Notes: generated by a model not told the origin, from the sequence alone. DNA of 64,000 nucleotides from Tipula vernalis (GCA_958295665.1 OY282560.1:101595930-101659929), one strand, 5' to 3'. Shown: positions 33,024 through 45,414, numbered from the stretch's first letter. Numbers and translations are program-made.

Positions 33024-34120
33024 AATTAAGTGATAAAGAGCCTGTATGTTATCGTCCCTACAGACTATCTCCAGCGCAGCTAACAGAAGTTAAAGGTCAA
33101 ATAAACGAATTATTAGAGTTAGGAATAGTGAAACCATCAAATTCAGAATATGCGTCTCCTATCGTCTTTGTTAAAAAAAAAAACGGAGAAAATCGAATCT
33201 GTGTAGACTTTCGCCGATTAAATATTAAAATAATTAAAGATAGGTTTCCCATACCAAATATGGAAGATTCACTACAACGGTTGTCTGGAAAGAAGTTTTT
33301 CACCGTATTAGATTTAGCTTCTGGCTATTATCAGGTACCGGTAAGTGAAAGCTCCAGAAAATATACATCCTTCGTAACGCCGGATAATCAATACGAATTC
33401 GTTTGTATGCCATTTGGCTTAGTAAATGCACCAGCCGTATTTCAGCGGCTGATGAATAGATTTTCACAAGAACTTAATAATAAAATCGTCGTATATCTCG
33501 ATGATATTATATTGCCAAGTAATACAGTCAACGGTGGCTTAGATTTATTTAGAAGGGTACTTATAAAGATAAGGGAGTATGGTTTAACAATAAAATTAAC
33601 AAAATATAAGATTATGGTCAGCGAAGTCAAGTATTTAGGACATGAAGTATCATATAATTCAATTAGACCAGGAAGTAAGAAAACTGTTGCTGTTCAAAAA
33701 TTCCCTACACCGAAAAATGTTCATCAAATAAGGCAATTTAAAGGACTTGCACGTTTTTTTAGAAAGTTGGTTCCAAATTTTGATATCCTTGCGGAACCAC
33801 TTACGCGACTGACTCGTAATGATTTTTAATTTGAATGGTTACCGGAGCAAGAAGATTCATTTCAGGCAATTAAAGAAGTTTTGTGTCGCCGAGATGTGTT
33901 AGTCTTGTTTGATTGTACAAAGGAACATGAAATACATACCGATGCAAGTTCATTAGGAATTGCTGGTATGTTGTTACAGAGAGAGAGGAAGATAATCGAT
34001 GGCATGCAGTTTAGTAGACAAACGAGTGATATTTTAGTAGACAAACGAGTGATCTGGAACGTAAATTCCATAGTTATGAATTGGAATCATTAACAGTCGT
34101 AGAAACCTTAGAAAGGTTCA
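32984..34120 (+). pseudogene. Gypsy 1 reverse transcriptase and RNase H start
   Basis: RT is open to 33829 with all signatures: RPYRLSPAQ, ICVDFRRLN, VLDLASGYYQVPV, CMPFGLVNAPAVFQRLM and the catalytic VVYLDDIIL. The tether region follows (KYLGHEVSYNSIRPG, QIRQFKGLARFFRKLVPNF). TAA at 33827-33829 interrupts just before FEWLPEQEDSFQAI. The RNase H start is readable (HTDASSLGIAGMLLQ) to about 34020, then a small duplication and shifts break the domain (SDILVDKR occurs twice-like at 34020-34060). RT copies element RNA into DNA in the particle. Confidence 0.88.
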
Positions 34121-34224
34121 GAACCTTTATTTTAGGAAAAATGGTTATACTTAAGACAGACTTAATACCGCGTATTGGTAGATGGTGGCTTTGATTACAA
34201 GAATTTCAATACGAAATTAGACAC

Positions 34225-35150
34225 TGTTGTGGTAAGCAAATGCTACATATAGATGCGTTAAGTAGAAACGCGGTTGAGGCACCTAGCCAAATTGAACCTG
34301 GCATGTTAGATATTTTTAGGATTAAGGATGTAGAAAATGATTGGTTGAATGTATTGCAACAAAACGATTCTGATATTCGTGAAATAAAAGAGAATATTCA
34401 CGATCCAAAATACGACGATTATATGGTAGAAAATAGTCGGTTATATAAAAAATTTAGTGGTAAATTACTTTTCGTCGTTCCAAAAGGTGTGCGTGGGCGA
34501 ATCTGTCGTAGTTATCATGATGATGCGGGTCATTTCAGCCTCGATTGAACTTTACTTGCAATACGCGAGTTATTTTGGTGGCCACGCATGAGACAATTTA
34601 TTAAAAAATATATATCAACGTGTGTAGAATGTTTATATCATAAAACAAATAGAGATGCTCATAGAATCGAGTTACACCCAATCGAAAAATAGAATCGAGT
34701 TACACCCAAACGAAACCGTGCCACACCTGGCATCTGGATCATTTGGGTCCCTTCATAAAAAGTAAAAGCCAAAATTGTTACATATTGGTAACTGTCGACG
34801 CTTTCACAAAGTATGTATTTTTGAAACCAGTGAAAGACACTACTTCGCGACTTGTTGTGAATGTTCTGGATGGTATAGCTGTATATTTTGGACTGCCAAA
34901 CCGAATTATTACGGATCGTGGTACTGCTTTTACTGCGAAATACTTCACCGAATACTGCAAGCAACACAATATTGTGCATGTGTTAAATGCAACATCAACT
35001 CCACGAGCAAATGGGCAAGTCGAGCGATATAACAGAACCATTTTACATGCTATGAGAACTATGGCTGATAAGGAACCTGAAAATGGGACGTATTGCTAGT
35101 TCCTGATGATGATGAGTTCGGAGAAAATGATGAAATTGAAGAAGATTGAG
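34225..35150 (+). pseudogene. Gypsy 1 integrase
   Basis: HVDALSR-like MLHIDALSRN precedes the integrase N-terminal region (VPKGVRGRICRSYHDDAGHFSLD, then WWPRMRQFIKKYISTCVEC), which keeps the HHCC zinc pattern across a stop at 34546. A local duplication of about 20 bases lies near 34664-34700. The catalytic core reads WHLDHLGPF, ITDRGTAFTAKYF and TPRANGQVERYNRTI, giving the D-D-E triad. The frame ends at 35099; the C-terminal domain is missing. Integrase joins the cDNA to the host chromosome. Confidence 0.86.
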
Positions 35151-35177
35151 GCCAACTTATATTGCAGGATGGCCGAA

Positions 35178-35451
35178 TGTAAAAAGATTTTACATTGAAT
35201 TATTTTATGGATGGCAGAGCCATCTGTTATTAGTCAGTTGATTTGTTGTATTGGTACGAGTAGTACCTACGTGTACTAAAATAAAATATATTTGGGAGGA
35301 GAAAGAGAAGAACAATTATTACTGTACAATCGTCATAGTGAAAAGACGTAATTTAGTTGCTCCGTATTCTATTAATAAATAAAACGATATATTATAAAAA
35401 ATCCAAGTTTTTCTTTCTGTTAGTATTTTATTTTTATTTTATATTTTTATA
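35178..35451 (+). repeat. Right LTR of Gypsy element 1
   Basis: It begins TGTAAAAAG and matches the left LTR at 30863-31142, with several substitutions and small indels. The 4-bp duplication CTTG follows directly at 35452-35455. Confidence 0.85.
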
Positions 35452-35455
35452 CTTG

Positions 35456-37790
35456 AATATTACATAACATATTAAATGTACATGAAAATCATGCTTTCTA
35501 TACAGATATTCTATCGAGACTACAGATTTTCCCTTTCATGAGTACAGACAAATATTAAAAATTTGTATTTCAGCATGGAAACATACCAAAGTTAATTTTT
35601 AGTACATCTGCCATTTTCCTTTAGTACAAAAGGAAACTAGTAGCTCATTTACATTTTGCATTTAATCATTTGCTCTATTTCAAAAGACAGAAGATGTACG
35701 ATAAAAGGATGCCTATTAAAAATGTGTTATTTAATACTATTTACCGTAATCCACAAGATTTTTTTTTGGCGTAAAAGAATGGAAAAATCGGAAAAAGAAC
35801 CTGTTTATAATTTTTCGTAAAAGTTGTTCAAAATTTATAAGATCAAAGTAATATTTTGAAAGAAAAAAAAAAGTTTTAGTATGTCCGTCTCATTTTTATA
35901 TATGGATAAAATGTATTCGCACTTTTCCTTATGTATTTACACTTTTGGAATAACAAATAATGAAAACAACAATGACGTAGCTTTGTCAAATTAAACACAA
36001 TTTTTAGTGCTGCGAGTGCCAGTATTTTTAAGTGGATGATAAAAGTAGCTACAATTTACCATTTTTTTTTTTTACAAATATCTGAATAAATCTATCGAGA
36101 TTAATAAAAAAAGACGACATATAAGCTGTGTTTTTTTATTCGCAAGTTTGACGCACTATTTATTGCCAAACTAAATTTATTTAACATCAAATAATAATTT
36201 TTAATTCAATTGTTTAGCAAAAACTTGATATAAAAAATATTTGGCTCTACCTATTTATACGGAGCGCTATCGAGAACCACTTTTTATATGACGGCTCTCG
36301 ATAGCAGCTATCCGGAGCGAATAAGAAAACGCAGCTGTTAATCTAGCAAAGATTTAAACCATAACTGCTTATAAGTACTTGCTGTAGAAACTAACGTCAA
36401 CACCTATTTTACAGTATAAAATATCAGGTGCACTAAATTATAGTTTACACATGTCTTAAACCAGAGACATTTTATATACATACATAGTTTTAAAACAATA
36501 GAAAATCATATAAATAGTTTTTGAACAAAATGGCGAAAAATTCTATACAATTCTTATACAAGCAAACAATAAACAATAAAAATATTGAGGTTAAATAATG
36601 ACCATAAATAATGTCATTTTGTTTTTGTTTTTATTGCCATTTTGATTTCGCATTTTTGTTGCTGTTGTAGCGTTATTTTGAGCGCAGGCGGAAGAAATAA
36701 AGACACAGCATATTTTTTTTTTTTATATTTTTTTTTAAGATTGAATCATATTTTTGTATTTCATAAATAAATTTATGGTTTGAAATAATAATAAAAAATA
36801 CAAAAAATTAGTGTAGATATTATCTTCAATTTATCTTTATGTACATGCAATGCAATAATAATGATTGCGCTGTAACAAGTGGTGGAAATATAAAACACAA
36901 ATCCTTGAAATTTGCGCTCAACTTTAATATTAAGCCAAATAATAACTAAATTAAGATTGAAGTAGGCTAACATTTAATTGTGTTCTCACGTTTTTTATTC
37001 GACTACTTAAAAAGGAGTTGTAATTGTTTTTTGTAATATTACAATTATAGATGAAATGTACTAACAATAATTGAGTATATGTTTAAGCAGCGACTAATCT
37101 GTAATTGTATATAGTACTTGTACACTTTCAACAGTCTATCTGGGAGACAAGTCAAAATTTATAATCCACTTTACATCTGATTAATCAGCACGCTTTTAAT
37201 ACAATGTTTTGTGTATATAACCATTTAGAACCCTGAATGGCAGATAGAATAATGTGTATGGGTGTGTATTTGTCTGCGTGTGAGTATTTATATTTGTAAA
37301 TCGTTTTCTTTTTTAGATGTTTTATGAATATAATTAAAATCGGTCCGGAAATACTTGAGTGATGACTTAAGATTTTATAGTAAAAATTTGAAATTTTGAA
37401 TGGGAAAACGATGTCGCCACATAGTGATTCTAAAATACTCATCTTAATGTACACATGTTGTGGTTTTTGGACACGAGTTGAGTTTTTAATTTTGGATATA
37501 AATCATAATATATTTTAAGATATTCCAGGGACTAGGATAAGCAATTTCCATATTATTCCAAATATTAATATGTATAATGGGTCGATACCTGTAAAACCCC
37601 ATTATTTAAATTAGGATTTCGAACTTTGTTCAATACTAAGAATTTTTGTAAAGATGCTTCATCGTGAGCGTGACGCTTGAAACTTAATTTATTTTCTCAT
37701 TTTTGGTATTAGCTCTGTAAAGTCACCTGAAAATAGCAGGCCAAGAACAAGCAACATTGCGTTTAAAATAATTCCCAGAACTCCAGAATG
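35456..37790. other. AT-rich DNA without recognised gene; one strong hairpin
   Basis: No coding signature was recognised. GCTATCGAGAACC at 36266-36278 is the inverted partner of GGCTCTCGATAGC at 36293-36305 (12 of 13 positions), forming a hairpin with a 14-base loop. The inverted partner of the 30726-30747 motif lies at 36090-36110. Both could be ends of an old DNA transposon. Confidence 0.5.
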
Positions 37791-37794
37791 TATA

Positions 37795-38240
37795 CTCCAA
37801 GACATATGCGATATGCCAGTCTAAAGGGAATGTTATATTTGCATGGATTTTAGCCAATACTTCTGGCTAAATGTTGATTCGATTAGCGAAGCATAGCAAA
37901 TATCAATATCATGTAACTTATCAACCCAGCACAACGGGGAAAATCAAACCAAAGAGAGAAAAAAAACAGCCTCCACCTATTAATATATTTAATATCAAAG
38001 ACTATCCGACTGTCAAAGCTATGATGGCATCAATCACGGCTGGTAGCACTAAATAGCGATGTCTGGAAGATAAATGTTCCAGACTGCGATACTTATAGAA
38101 ATCTAACAATGCAGCTTAACGCTGAGAAAGTTGAGTTCAAAACACATTGCAAAATATAAACAAAAAACTGTTTATTCCAATCAGCTGAAGTTGATTAATC
38201 GCAAATTAAACATCAACGTTTCAACTTTATTTTTATAATT
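37795..38240 (+). repeat. Dispersed repeat with Jockey ORF1 traces, copy 1
   Basis: This stretch is closely similar to 62435-62815, from ACTCCAA through GCGATATGCCAGTCTAAAGG to CAACTTTATTTTTAT. One frame reads KKQPPPINIFNIKDYPTVK, which resembles the pre-knuckle start of Jockey ORF1 (the LINE at 13.4 kb has PPPPAKVIDEVKDYDVL at the same place). Copy 2 lacks part of that piece. It may be a non-autonomous family derived from a Jockey ORF1 region, or two fragments of one unknown LINE. Confidence 0.7.
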
Positions 38241-38256
38241 AATTTAGTTATACATT

Positions 38257-38406
38257 GGTGGTCAGGTGTAAAATTGCTCGGGGGATTCAAGTTGGCACTT
38301 GTAGCTAGCTCCGTAACTTGCAACTTCCACAAGTGCTCGTGTTACTTCCACGTGGTGACCGCTGGTAACTAGATTGCTGATTCTTTGGCTTCTAGGCTAA
38401 AACACG
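38257..38406 (+). ncRNA. Delta-like self-cleaving ribozyme at LINE 5' end (copy 3)
   Basis: P1: GTGGTC (38258-38263) with GACCGC (38357-38362), one wobble, plus a G-U pair of 38257 with 38363 as at the base of the viral P1. P2: CGTGTT (38338-38343) with AACACG (38401-38406), perfect. P3: ACT (38344-38346) with GGT (38354-38356), loop TCCACGT, whose CC can pair with the GG after P1. P4: CTAGA (38369-38373) with TCTAG (38391-38395). J4/2 GCTAA holds the candidate catalytic C at 38397. All elements of the fold are present. Confidence 0.85.
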
Positions 38407-38597
38407 GCGCTAAAGGAGTCAACCTTAAACAAATCGCTGGGCTGGGTTAAGGTGTTAATCGTATCGTGCCAATAATCGACCAGACTGGGGCCCAGGATTG
38501 GATCCAGATACTTGGCGCCCTCCGGATTAAGTAGCCTTATCTGTGTACTGCGGATCTCTGCACAGATGGACTTTCTCCGCTACTCGTAGGAGCAACT

Positions 38598-39480
38598 ATG
38601 GATCTTAATAAAAACAAAGAACAACAAAAAGAGTCCGGCTCTCTAAAAAATGTGGATAACAAGACTCGGGTCTATAGGCCTGACTCTAAGTCTACAAATA
38701 AACGATGGGACATAAGCTCAAGCGAGGCTCGTTCCTCCACTCGGGTCACCAAATCTGAGAATACAAATACAAAGCGGAACCAAAGAACGAATGAAGCTGG
38801 TTCCTCAAAACCAACCTATAATACTAGGAGGAAGGCCTGGAGGGCCCTGGAAAAGATTAACATCATCTCGCCAGAAGACAGGACGGATAAAGACAAAGCC
38901 ACGCTTGCGTGGGCAAAAAAAGTGACCGAAAAATAGTCGGAAGGCCCTTCAGCTGGCTCATAGCTTAAAAGAAATAGATCTCATGAGGAAAGTCCTAAGA
39001 TCGCAAATCGAACAAAACTCCGTGCTACCACTATGAGGCCTTTTGAGGTCCTCAAGGATCAGCTGGTTGTGGCAGTTATTGACAAATCCTAAGAGGATGG
39101 CAGAATCACGCCCGCCAATTGGAGGAAGGTAGAAGAGGCCTTAGCCACCACCTATCTGAAAGTCCTGTCGGAAAATCCAGGACCTGCACCGACCTGTCGG
39201 GACGCGGGCTGGCACAGGAATCAGGTAAAACTGACTGCCTGTGCAGATCAGAGGTAACTGCTGCTTTATAAGAAGGCAGTGGGGGACTTGGTGACGTATG
39301 GTCCGAAGCCAGCCTTGCTGTGATGGATAGGGAGGAGATCCCCAGCAGACCAAGAGCTAGGGGTACATCCCTTCGGAGCCTATTGATCGATACTCCAGTT
39401 GTTGCAGGTTGGCAACCCGGAGTTTTAAACGCACAACTGGAAAGTTGCCAAGCTCGAGGAGACAAAGGCTGACTATAGGT
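38598..39480 (+). pseudogene. LOA-like LINE ORF1, decayed
   Basis: ATG 38598 opens 112 codons of Lys/Ser/Asn-rich, low-complexity sequence ending TLAWAKKVTEK with TAG at 38934-38936. Beyond it, with several shifts, a folded part is readable (FEVLKDQLVVAVIDK, WHRNQVKLTACAD, EIPSRPRARGTS, TPVVAGWQPGVL) that matches the C-terminal domain type of LOA ORF1. It is too damaged to give one protein. The role would be as for the ORF1 at 5460-6809. Confidence 0.65.
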
Positions 39481-39789
39481 CAGCTTTTATCATCTTAAAC
39501 AGGGAATCACTGACTGCACTGGAATAAACCAACGGTTTAGCCAAGTATGGTTTCAGTGCAGCCACACTCAAGGTGTATAAAAGGACGCGGACAAGCCTGA
39601 GGCTCCGAAGTCATCTTCAGAAACTACCGTGGTGCTTGATACCTCATCTGCGTGCGCGGAGGTAGTCAGCCAAGCGGAAACTCTCTCCACGGACACGGAG
39701 ATGTCATGTTACTGTGATGGAAAAAACTGGTACTGATGTTACTATGGTGGTGAAGGCTGTAGAGATGACACTGACATTTCTGCAAGTTA

Positions 39790-40830
39790 GCCTTCACCAC
39801 TCTAGGGCAGCATCAGCTGCTCTAATTTTCAAAATTGTGAAAGAAGCGACAGATGTCGTCTTGATCTAGGAACCTTGGGTCACTGAAGACCGGGTACTTG
39901 GGCTCAAGACTCCCTATTATAGATTAATGCATGCGAAAAAAGAAGGTAAGGTTCGGTCGTGCATTCTCATTAAAAATAACATAAGCTGTTTTCTGCTATC
40001 AAATTTCAGTAATGGAGATGAAGCAGCGGTCAGCATTGAGGTCGATAAACGAAACCTGAGGCTAGTATCAGCTTACCTTTATAACTAGTAATAGACAGGA
40101 GGTATTGGATATTACTCTTGTCTCAAGCTTTTTGACGATTAGTCTATTAAACTAGAGAGTGTCGGAGGACCACTCCTTTTCTGATCATTGTTATCTTCAA
40201 TTTGAAATGGACTTGACTTCTCCAAAAAGTCCAATATACAGAAACAGGAGCAAAACCAACTGGGATACCTTTAGAATTATTCTGGGTAATTCACTACCAG
40301 TTCCGGTGCCAAAACCTCCAAAAACTGCGCAAGAGCTCGATGGCTTGGTGGACGGTTGTCCAGCGCTTTTAATGAAGCGATACTGGGCTCTAGCCCCCTT
40401 AGCAGGCCTAGGGGTAAATCTCGGCCACCCTGGTGGTCCAAGGACATTCAACAAACACGTCGACAATGCAAAAGACTCTTCAAAACAGCACGGAAAACAA
40501 AATCTGCTGTAGACTGGGACTCCTATAAGGAAGTCCTCAAAATTAACAAATATCAATTGAGAAGTGCCAAGAACAGCTCTTGGAGACTATACTGTAGCAA
40601 AATTCAGGAGTCTTCGGAGATGTCTAGGCTACGCAAAATACTAGCAACTAGTCATTCCATACCAAGTTATCTTCAACGGCCGGATGGGATATGGACCACT
40701 AATAGTGCGGAATCGCTGGAACTTCTGATGGAGACTCATTTTTCTGGTTGTTCCGAATCTGTACCTAGCACATCAGTAGGTAAAAGGGCAAGTAGCCTCC
40801 ACTTTGGAACTGGAACCTGTTGCTGAGGTT
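39790..40830 (+). pseudogene. LOA-like LINE ORF2, endonuclease and RT fingers
   Basis: Endonuclease traces are RASAALIFKIVKEATDVVLI and EPWVTEDR, then VSEDHSFSDHCYL with the SDH motif near 40165-40190. The linker follows with PWWSKDIQQTRRQCKRLFKTARKTK and SWRLYCSKIQESSEMSRLRKILA, and LLMETHFSGCSES, the finger region before RT. Frames change near 40110, 40355 and 40600. The sequence then jumps at about 40800-40830 to the region after RT motif C, so the whole palm is lost. Confidence 0.75.
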
Positions 40831-42078
40831 GATGTTGCTATTGGTGTCCGTGGTAAATATCCCGGCACCCTTAGTGAGCTTATGCAAAATGCCCTGGGCA
40901 CTTTTTCATTATGGGCCAATGGCTGTGGGTTAAATGTGAACCCACACAAAACCGAATTGGTTCTCTTCTCTAGGAAATATAAACTTCCTCACATCGATCC
41001 TCCCACTTTAAATGGGTTCAGCTTGACTTTTATAGTTGAAGCGAAGTTTCTGGGTTTCGTTTTGGATAGCAAATTATATTGGAAACCTAATATTCTGGAA
41101 AGGGTAAAGAAAGCTACGGTAGCGGTATACTCTTGCAAAAATGCCATTGGGAAAGGAAGGGGGCTGGAGCCCCACATCGTACATTGGCCTTATACCGCAG
41201 TAGTCAGACCCATACTCTTGTATGAGGTAATAGTCTGGTGGCCTGCTTTGGATAAAACTGTCAACCAAAAGCTGTTGACAAAAGTTCAGAGAACAATCTC
41301 TCTGTGGATCAGTGGTGCACTGAGGAGCACATCCACTCAGGCACTAGAGACTCTGCTATTTTTGACTCCTTTAGATATCTTGGGGAAACAGTTGGCAGCT
41401 TGTACTGCCATACGGCTGAAATCCATCTTAATGTGGACCTGGAACAATACAGGGCACTCATCTATTTTGTGCAACAAACAAATTTCCAAGACCACCGACT
41501 ATACTGTCCCGTCACTATCTGTTGACACAAAGTTCCGGACTAGGATCTCATCCAGGGAGGACTGGAAGATGGGTGCAGTTTTGGAACCAGGAGTTATAAA
41601 CTTTTGCACTGATGGTTCAAAACGGGACGGGAAAGTCGGGGCTGCAGTGTTCTGCAAGGAACTTCTGTTAAATCTCTCCTTCCGTCTCCCCGACTACTGT
41701 AGCATTTTTCAAGTTGAAGTAACCGCCATAAAGGAAGTCGTAGACTGGTTGAGGTATAATGTAATATCAGTTTGTGATATTCGCATATATACGAACAGTC
41801 AGACTGCCATTAAAGCGCTTCAATCACACCTCCTCACGTCGAAAGTAGTCCAAAACTGTCTCTCATCTCTTAACGAGATGGCAGATCAGTTCAACATCTA
41901 CATTTTATGGATGCCAGGACATTTCATAAGTACAGGGATTATAAACGCCGATGAACTGGCTCGATGTGGTACAACGGACAACTTCTCAGAAAGCAGAAAG
42001 GATATTGAAATGCCTCTTGCGGTACGCAAACTGATGCTTCAGGAAGAAGCTAGCAAGCTGACGAATGGCAGATGGTGA
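40804..42078 (+). pseudogene. LOA-like LINE ORF2, thumb and RNase H, long open frame
   Basis: A frame of about 424 codons without an ATG at its 5' edge (first codon in frame is TTG). It starts with VDVAIGVRGKYPGTLSELMQ, the stretch normally next to motif C, then NGCGLNVNPHKTELVLF, FLGFVLDSKLYW and the thumb. RNase H follows: FCTDGSKRDGKVGAAVF, IYTNSQTAIKAL (Asn replaces the catalytic Asp of TDSQ) and LWMPGHFISTGIINADELA. A Cys/His remnant lies near 42220. That so long a frame is intact beside heavily broken parts is unexpected. Confidence 0.78.
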
Positions 42079-42787
42079 AGTATCACCTCATGCATAATAA
42101 CTGCAAAAAAGCTGATATCACTTCAGCGAAGTCAGATCAGTTTGGTTGTTGAAGTGATTACGAGGCACTGTCTCATAGGGAGGCATGCGAGTAGACTTGG
42201 TGTCTTCTCACATGACTACTGTCGTAGTTGCGAGGACGAAAAGAAGGAATTAGACTATTCATCTTCTTTGCAACCGCCCTCGTCTGGCACGAAACAGACT
42301 AAAGTTTCAAGGGACAAACCTCTTCACGGACCTGACGGACCTCTGTAGGATGGAAGTCAGGAGTGTCCAGCGCTTTTTTAACAGCTCAAAATGGTTCCAA
42401 TGAGTTGGAGGAAACAATTATTTGTAGTATGGCTACGGACCATTTTTGTGTCTATGCCTGGTCCTAGTGGACCGCCACCCAAACCTACCATTGAATAAGA
42501 AGGGTAGGTACTAGGTTTTCAAATTGTATGAAATATTAGTTCAATTTGTCATTCCATATTGTTTCTATGAAATTGTATCCAACTGAAAATCTAACAAGAC
42601 ATACTTTCAAAACCAAATAATTGTGATACCACTGCATCGATTGTAATAAAATGTGGCACACTTACTCAGTTGTTTACGCTGATTTCGATAACCAAAACTA
42701 TTTTTGCCGCAGAAGCTTCGTTCACAAGTTAGCGCTATATTTAGATTACAAAGGTGAGTTTTAAATGCGTTTCGGCGTTATGAAAAT

Positions 42788-44555
42788 ATGAACGAAGAAC
42801 GAGAAACAGAGTTACGAGAAACAGATGCACAAAGGCATAGAATAATTCGAGGCAATATGATAGATGAGCAAACATTTCAAGAAAGAAATAATAATACATT
42901 ACAAAGAATAAGAAATTTAAGAGTACCTACGTTGTATTTTCTTGAGAATATACGATCCATTAATAGTTCACTTGCATTTGCGTCTCCTCCCGGTTATGGA
43001 AATTACTGCTTCAGAATCAACGGTCAAATATATCACAGAGCAGCTGCACTTCATCCAGATAATGATAATCAAAGAAAATTTGCACAATTGTATATTCTTG
43101 ATTCTGATGAAGCATTTGCACAGCAAATGGCGCTGAATGACAAATGCAATCCTGATTTGATGGCAGAATTAAGTCGTTATATGGCTGAAAATAACCAATT
43201 TGCTGAAGCATTTAACATGTTATTTGAAATTGAACAAGAATGTATTAGAGATGTAAAATTGAATGGAAGATCGCGTAATTTAGATCAAATACCACTATAA
43301 AAACACCGATCCAAATTTTAGATCAAATATCACTATAAATACACCGATCCACTATAAAAATACCGATCCAAATTTGCGCCAAACAGAGAGAATCGGTGTT
43401 TAAGATCCTAATTTGGAACCAATGGTATATCCATCATTGTTTCCATTTGGACATCAAAGTTGGAGCATGGACGTTCGGCTATCCTATAATCATTTGGAAA
43501 TTCATAACATAAGAACACCAATCTCTACAAAGCCTAGAACCCGTGTAACCCAAACGTAATACTATTGGTTCTGCGGGTAAATTAACACAACACTATTTTG
43601 TTGATGCTTGCGCTAAGACTGAAGCAAATCGCCTTAATTACTTAAAACAGAATCAAAATATATTACGCGTTGAAAAATAAACGTGTTTGATGGATCATTT
43701 GCAAAACTAAGCTTTGGAAGCAAGAGTTCTACCTGCGGCAAAAGCGTGGTTTTGCCTTCATCATTTCAAGATAGACGATAGTAAGAAATTATGGAAAGCC
43801 CGACTTTTTTGTAACTATGACATGCAACCCTAAATGGCCGGAAATTGTTGAAAATCCCGAAGAAGGTCAATCTTCTCAGTTCAGACCAGATTTATTTGCT
43901 CGAGTTTTCATATTGAACTTAAAGCATTAATGGATGATATAGGAAAAAAACATGTTTTGGGTACACCGGTTGCGAAAATTCATGTTATTGAGTTTCAGAA
44001 GCGTGGACTACCGCATATGCTCATATTTTACTTATCCTTAAAACAGAGGATAAACCAAAGGATAATGAAGACATTGATAAATTCATTTGTCGAGAAATTT
44101 GTGCATGGTGCTTGCAGGATTGACAAAAATGAATTCACTATGTATGGTTGATGGTAAATATTCAAAGAATTCGCGATATGTAAGTGATTTTATTTGGCTT
44201 CAATATATGCATGAGCAGTCTCATACAATCAATAGATTTCCTGTTCATCTTCCTAATGAACAAGACGTATATTTCAATGAACATAACGTACTAAAGATAC
44301 AAAATTAACTGTACGTGGTTCAAGCTGATTCAAGAAGATGAAACAGCTAGAACGATATTGTACTCTGATACTCCTAAACATTACGTATTTGACGAAAAAT
44401 AAATGGAAACTGCGAGAACGATTTCTTGAGAACGTCGTCCTTGCGACGTCAGAATCAAAATTCTTGACCATAAAAAATCAAGAACATCTGATAGAAGGAT
44501 CTGATGCTGTTTTTACAAAAAATGTACTTTATAAGGAGATATTTACTTTATAGTT
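42788..44555 (+). pseudogene. Helitron Rep/helicase remnant 1
   Basis: An open frame at 42788-43300 encodes the Helitron-like N-terminal region: FASPPGYGNYCFRINGQIYHRAAALHPD and RKFAQLYILDSDEAF are characteristic. With shifts, later blocks are YPSLFPFGHQSW, TEANRLNYLKQNQNILR and GTPVAKIHVIEFQKRGLPHMLI, the Rep region with its HUH-like context, then CMVDGKYSKN, FIWLQYMHEQSHTINRFPVHLPNEQDVYF. The helicase domain is absent. Helitrons move by rolling-circle replication. The same GTPVAKIH stretch occurs in the minus-strand copy at 63 kb. Confidence 0.83.
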
Positions 44556-45000
44556 AATAATTGATAATAAAATGATTTTGCAGATTTAAACGTTTCTTTC
44601 TTTTTTATGCCTAACGTCCAACAGGCTTTGGTGCTACTTTAACCATAATTCTATATACCTTAAAATTACAACCTACATAAGTAATTTGACCACCATTTTA
44701 CACATATTATATAGAATTCATATTTTGACATTAATGTAAACATTAACAAGATAAGTAGTTTCTAACAAAAATTAACTAATTTAAATTAAATTAAATACTA
44801 AATACTAAATGTTATTTTCAGGAACATGTACGAAATCAGTCATAGTCGGAATCAAAAATAAATCAACTTTAGCCCCATGATACAAGGTTGGGGAGCTCAA
44901 AGATGTTTTATATACTCTTATACCAGCTGGCCATAGAAATAAAACTAAAATGTGAAACAAATAAAAAATTAAAATTCTTATTAGATTTACGGTTAAATAT
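44556..45000. other. AT-rich spacer
   Basis: No feature was recognised between the Helitron remnant and the first solo LTR. The Helitron 3' end, expected to be a hairpin followed by CTRR, was not identified. Confidence 0.4.
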
Positions 45001-45414
45001 TGTTAAGTTTTTGCCTTGTCAATCAAGGTTCGAATCACTGGATTGTGAATAAAACAAATCACTTCAATTTAACACAAACGAATTTATTTATTGAACAATA
45101 ATTCCAAAATCATTTTTATAATATTTGCACAAATTTTACTAATCACTTTTACTTTTTATATCTCACTAATTCTCTTTTTAAATCTCTTTTAATTCACTGT
45201 AATCCTTATACTTTTGCTTACTAAAAACTAATGAATTCCAATTCGATCTCGTTCGCCTTTTTTATATATACAAACCAAACTTCTAGAAAGTTCATGACTT
45301 TTGGAGTAAGAATAGTGTAGAAACATTTAGAAAAATTGTATCCCATTTTAGTACAGTAAAACTTTGAGCTAATAATTTAACTTATTCTATTACACACTAC
45401 GTGTCACCGTAACA
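45001..45414 (-). repeat. Solo LTR related to Gypsy element 2
   Basis: The reverse complement begins TGTTACGGTGACAC and ends CTTAACA, and matches the LTR at 46201-46658 along its length, including the TATA-containing part. Flanking ATAT and ATAC differ by one base and may be the target duplication. No internal sequence adjoins, so it is a solo LTR left by recombination. Confidence 0.82.

Larger units (their letters stand above)
30863..35451 (+). mobile_element. Ty3/Gypsy element 1, complete with two LTRs, broken coding
   Basis: Direct repeats 30863-31142 and 35178-35451 flank Gag, protease, RT and integrase remnants. A 4-bp duplication CTTG (30859-30862 and 35452-35455) lies immediately outside. 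The total length of 4.6 kb is short because parts of Gag, RNase H and integrase are missing. The LTRs differ at many positions, so the insertion is not recent. The order PR-RT-integrase and RT type place it in Ty3/Gypsy. There is no envelope frame. Confidence 0.9.
38257..42510 (+). mobile_element. LOA-like LINE with RT core deleted
   Basis: The 5' end is set by a delta-like ribozyme and by similarity of the leader to that of the elements at 5121 and 60622 (shared blocks such as GCTAAAGGAG and TAGCCTT). ORF1 is decayed (38598-39480) and ORF2 is in fragments (39790-42350). The RT palm, motifs A to C, is missing. The 3' end near 42510 is approximate and no target duplication was found. The element begins just after the dispersed repeat at 37795-38240. 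Confidence 0.8.

Noticed and set aside
34743..35160. Envelope-like gene between integrase and the right LTR of Gypsy 1
   Set aside because: Only the integrase core and about 80 non-coding bases lie there; no signal peptide or membrane segment.
38257..42510. Target duplication of the LOA-like element C
   Set aside because: TATACATT at the left and CTACCATT at the right are only loosely alike, so the 3' end stays unresolved.
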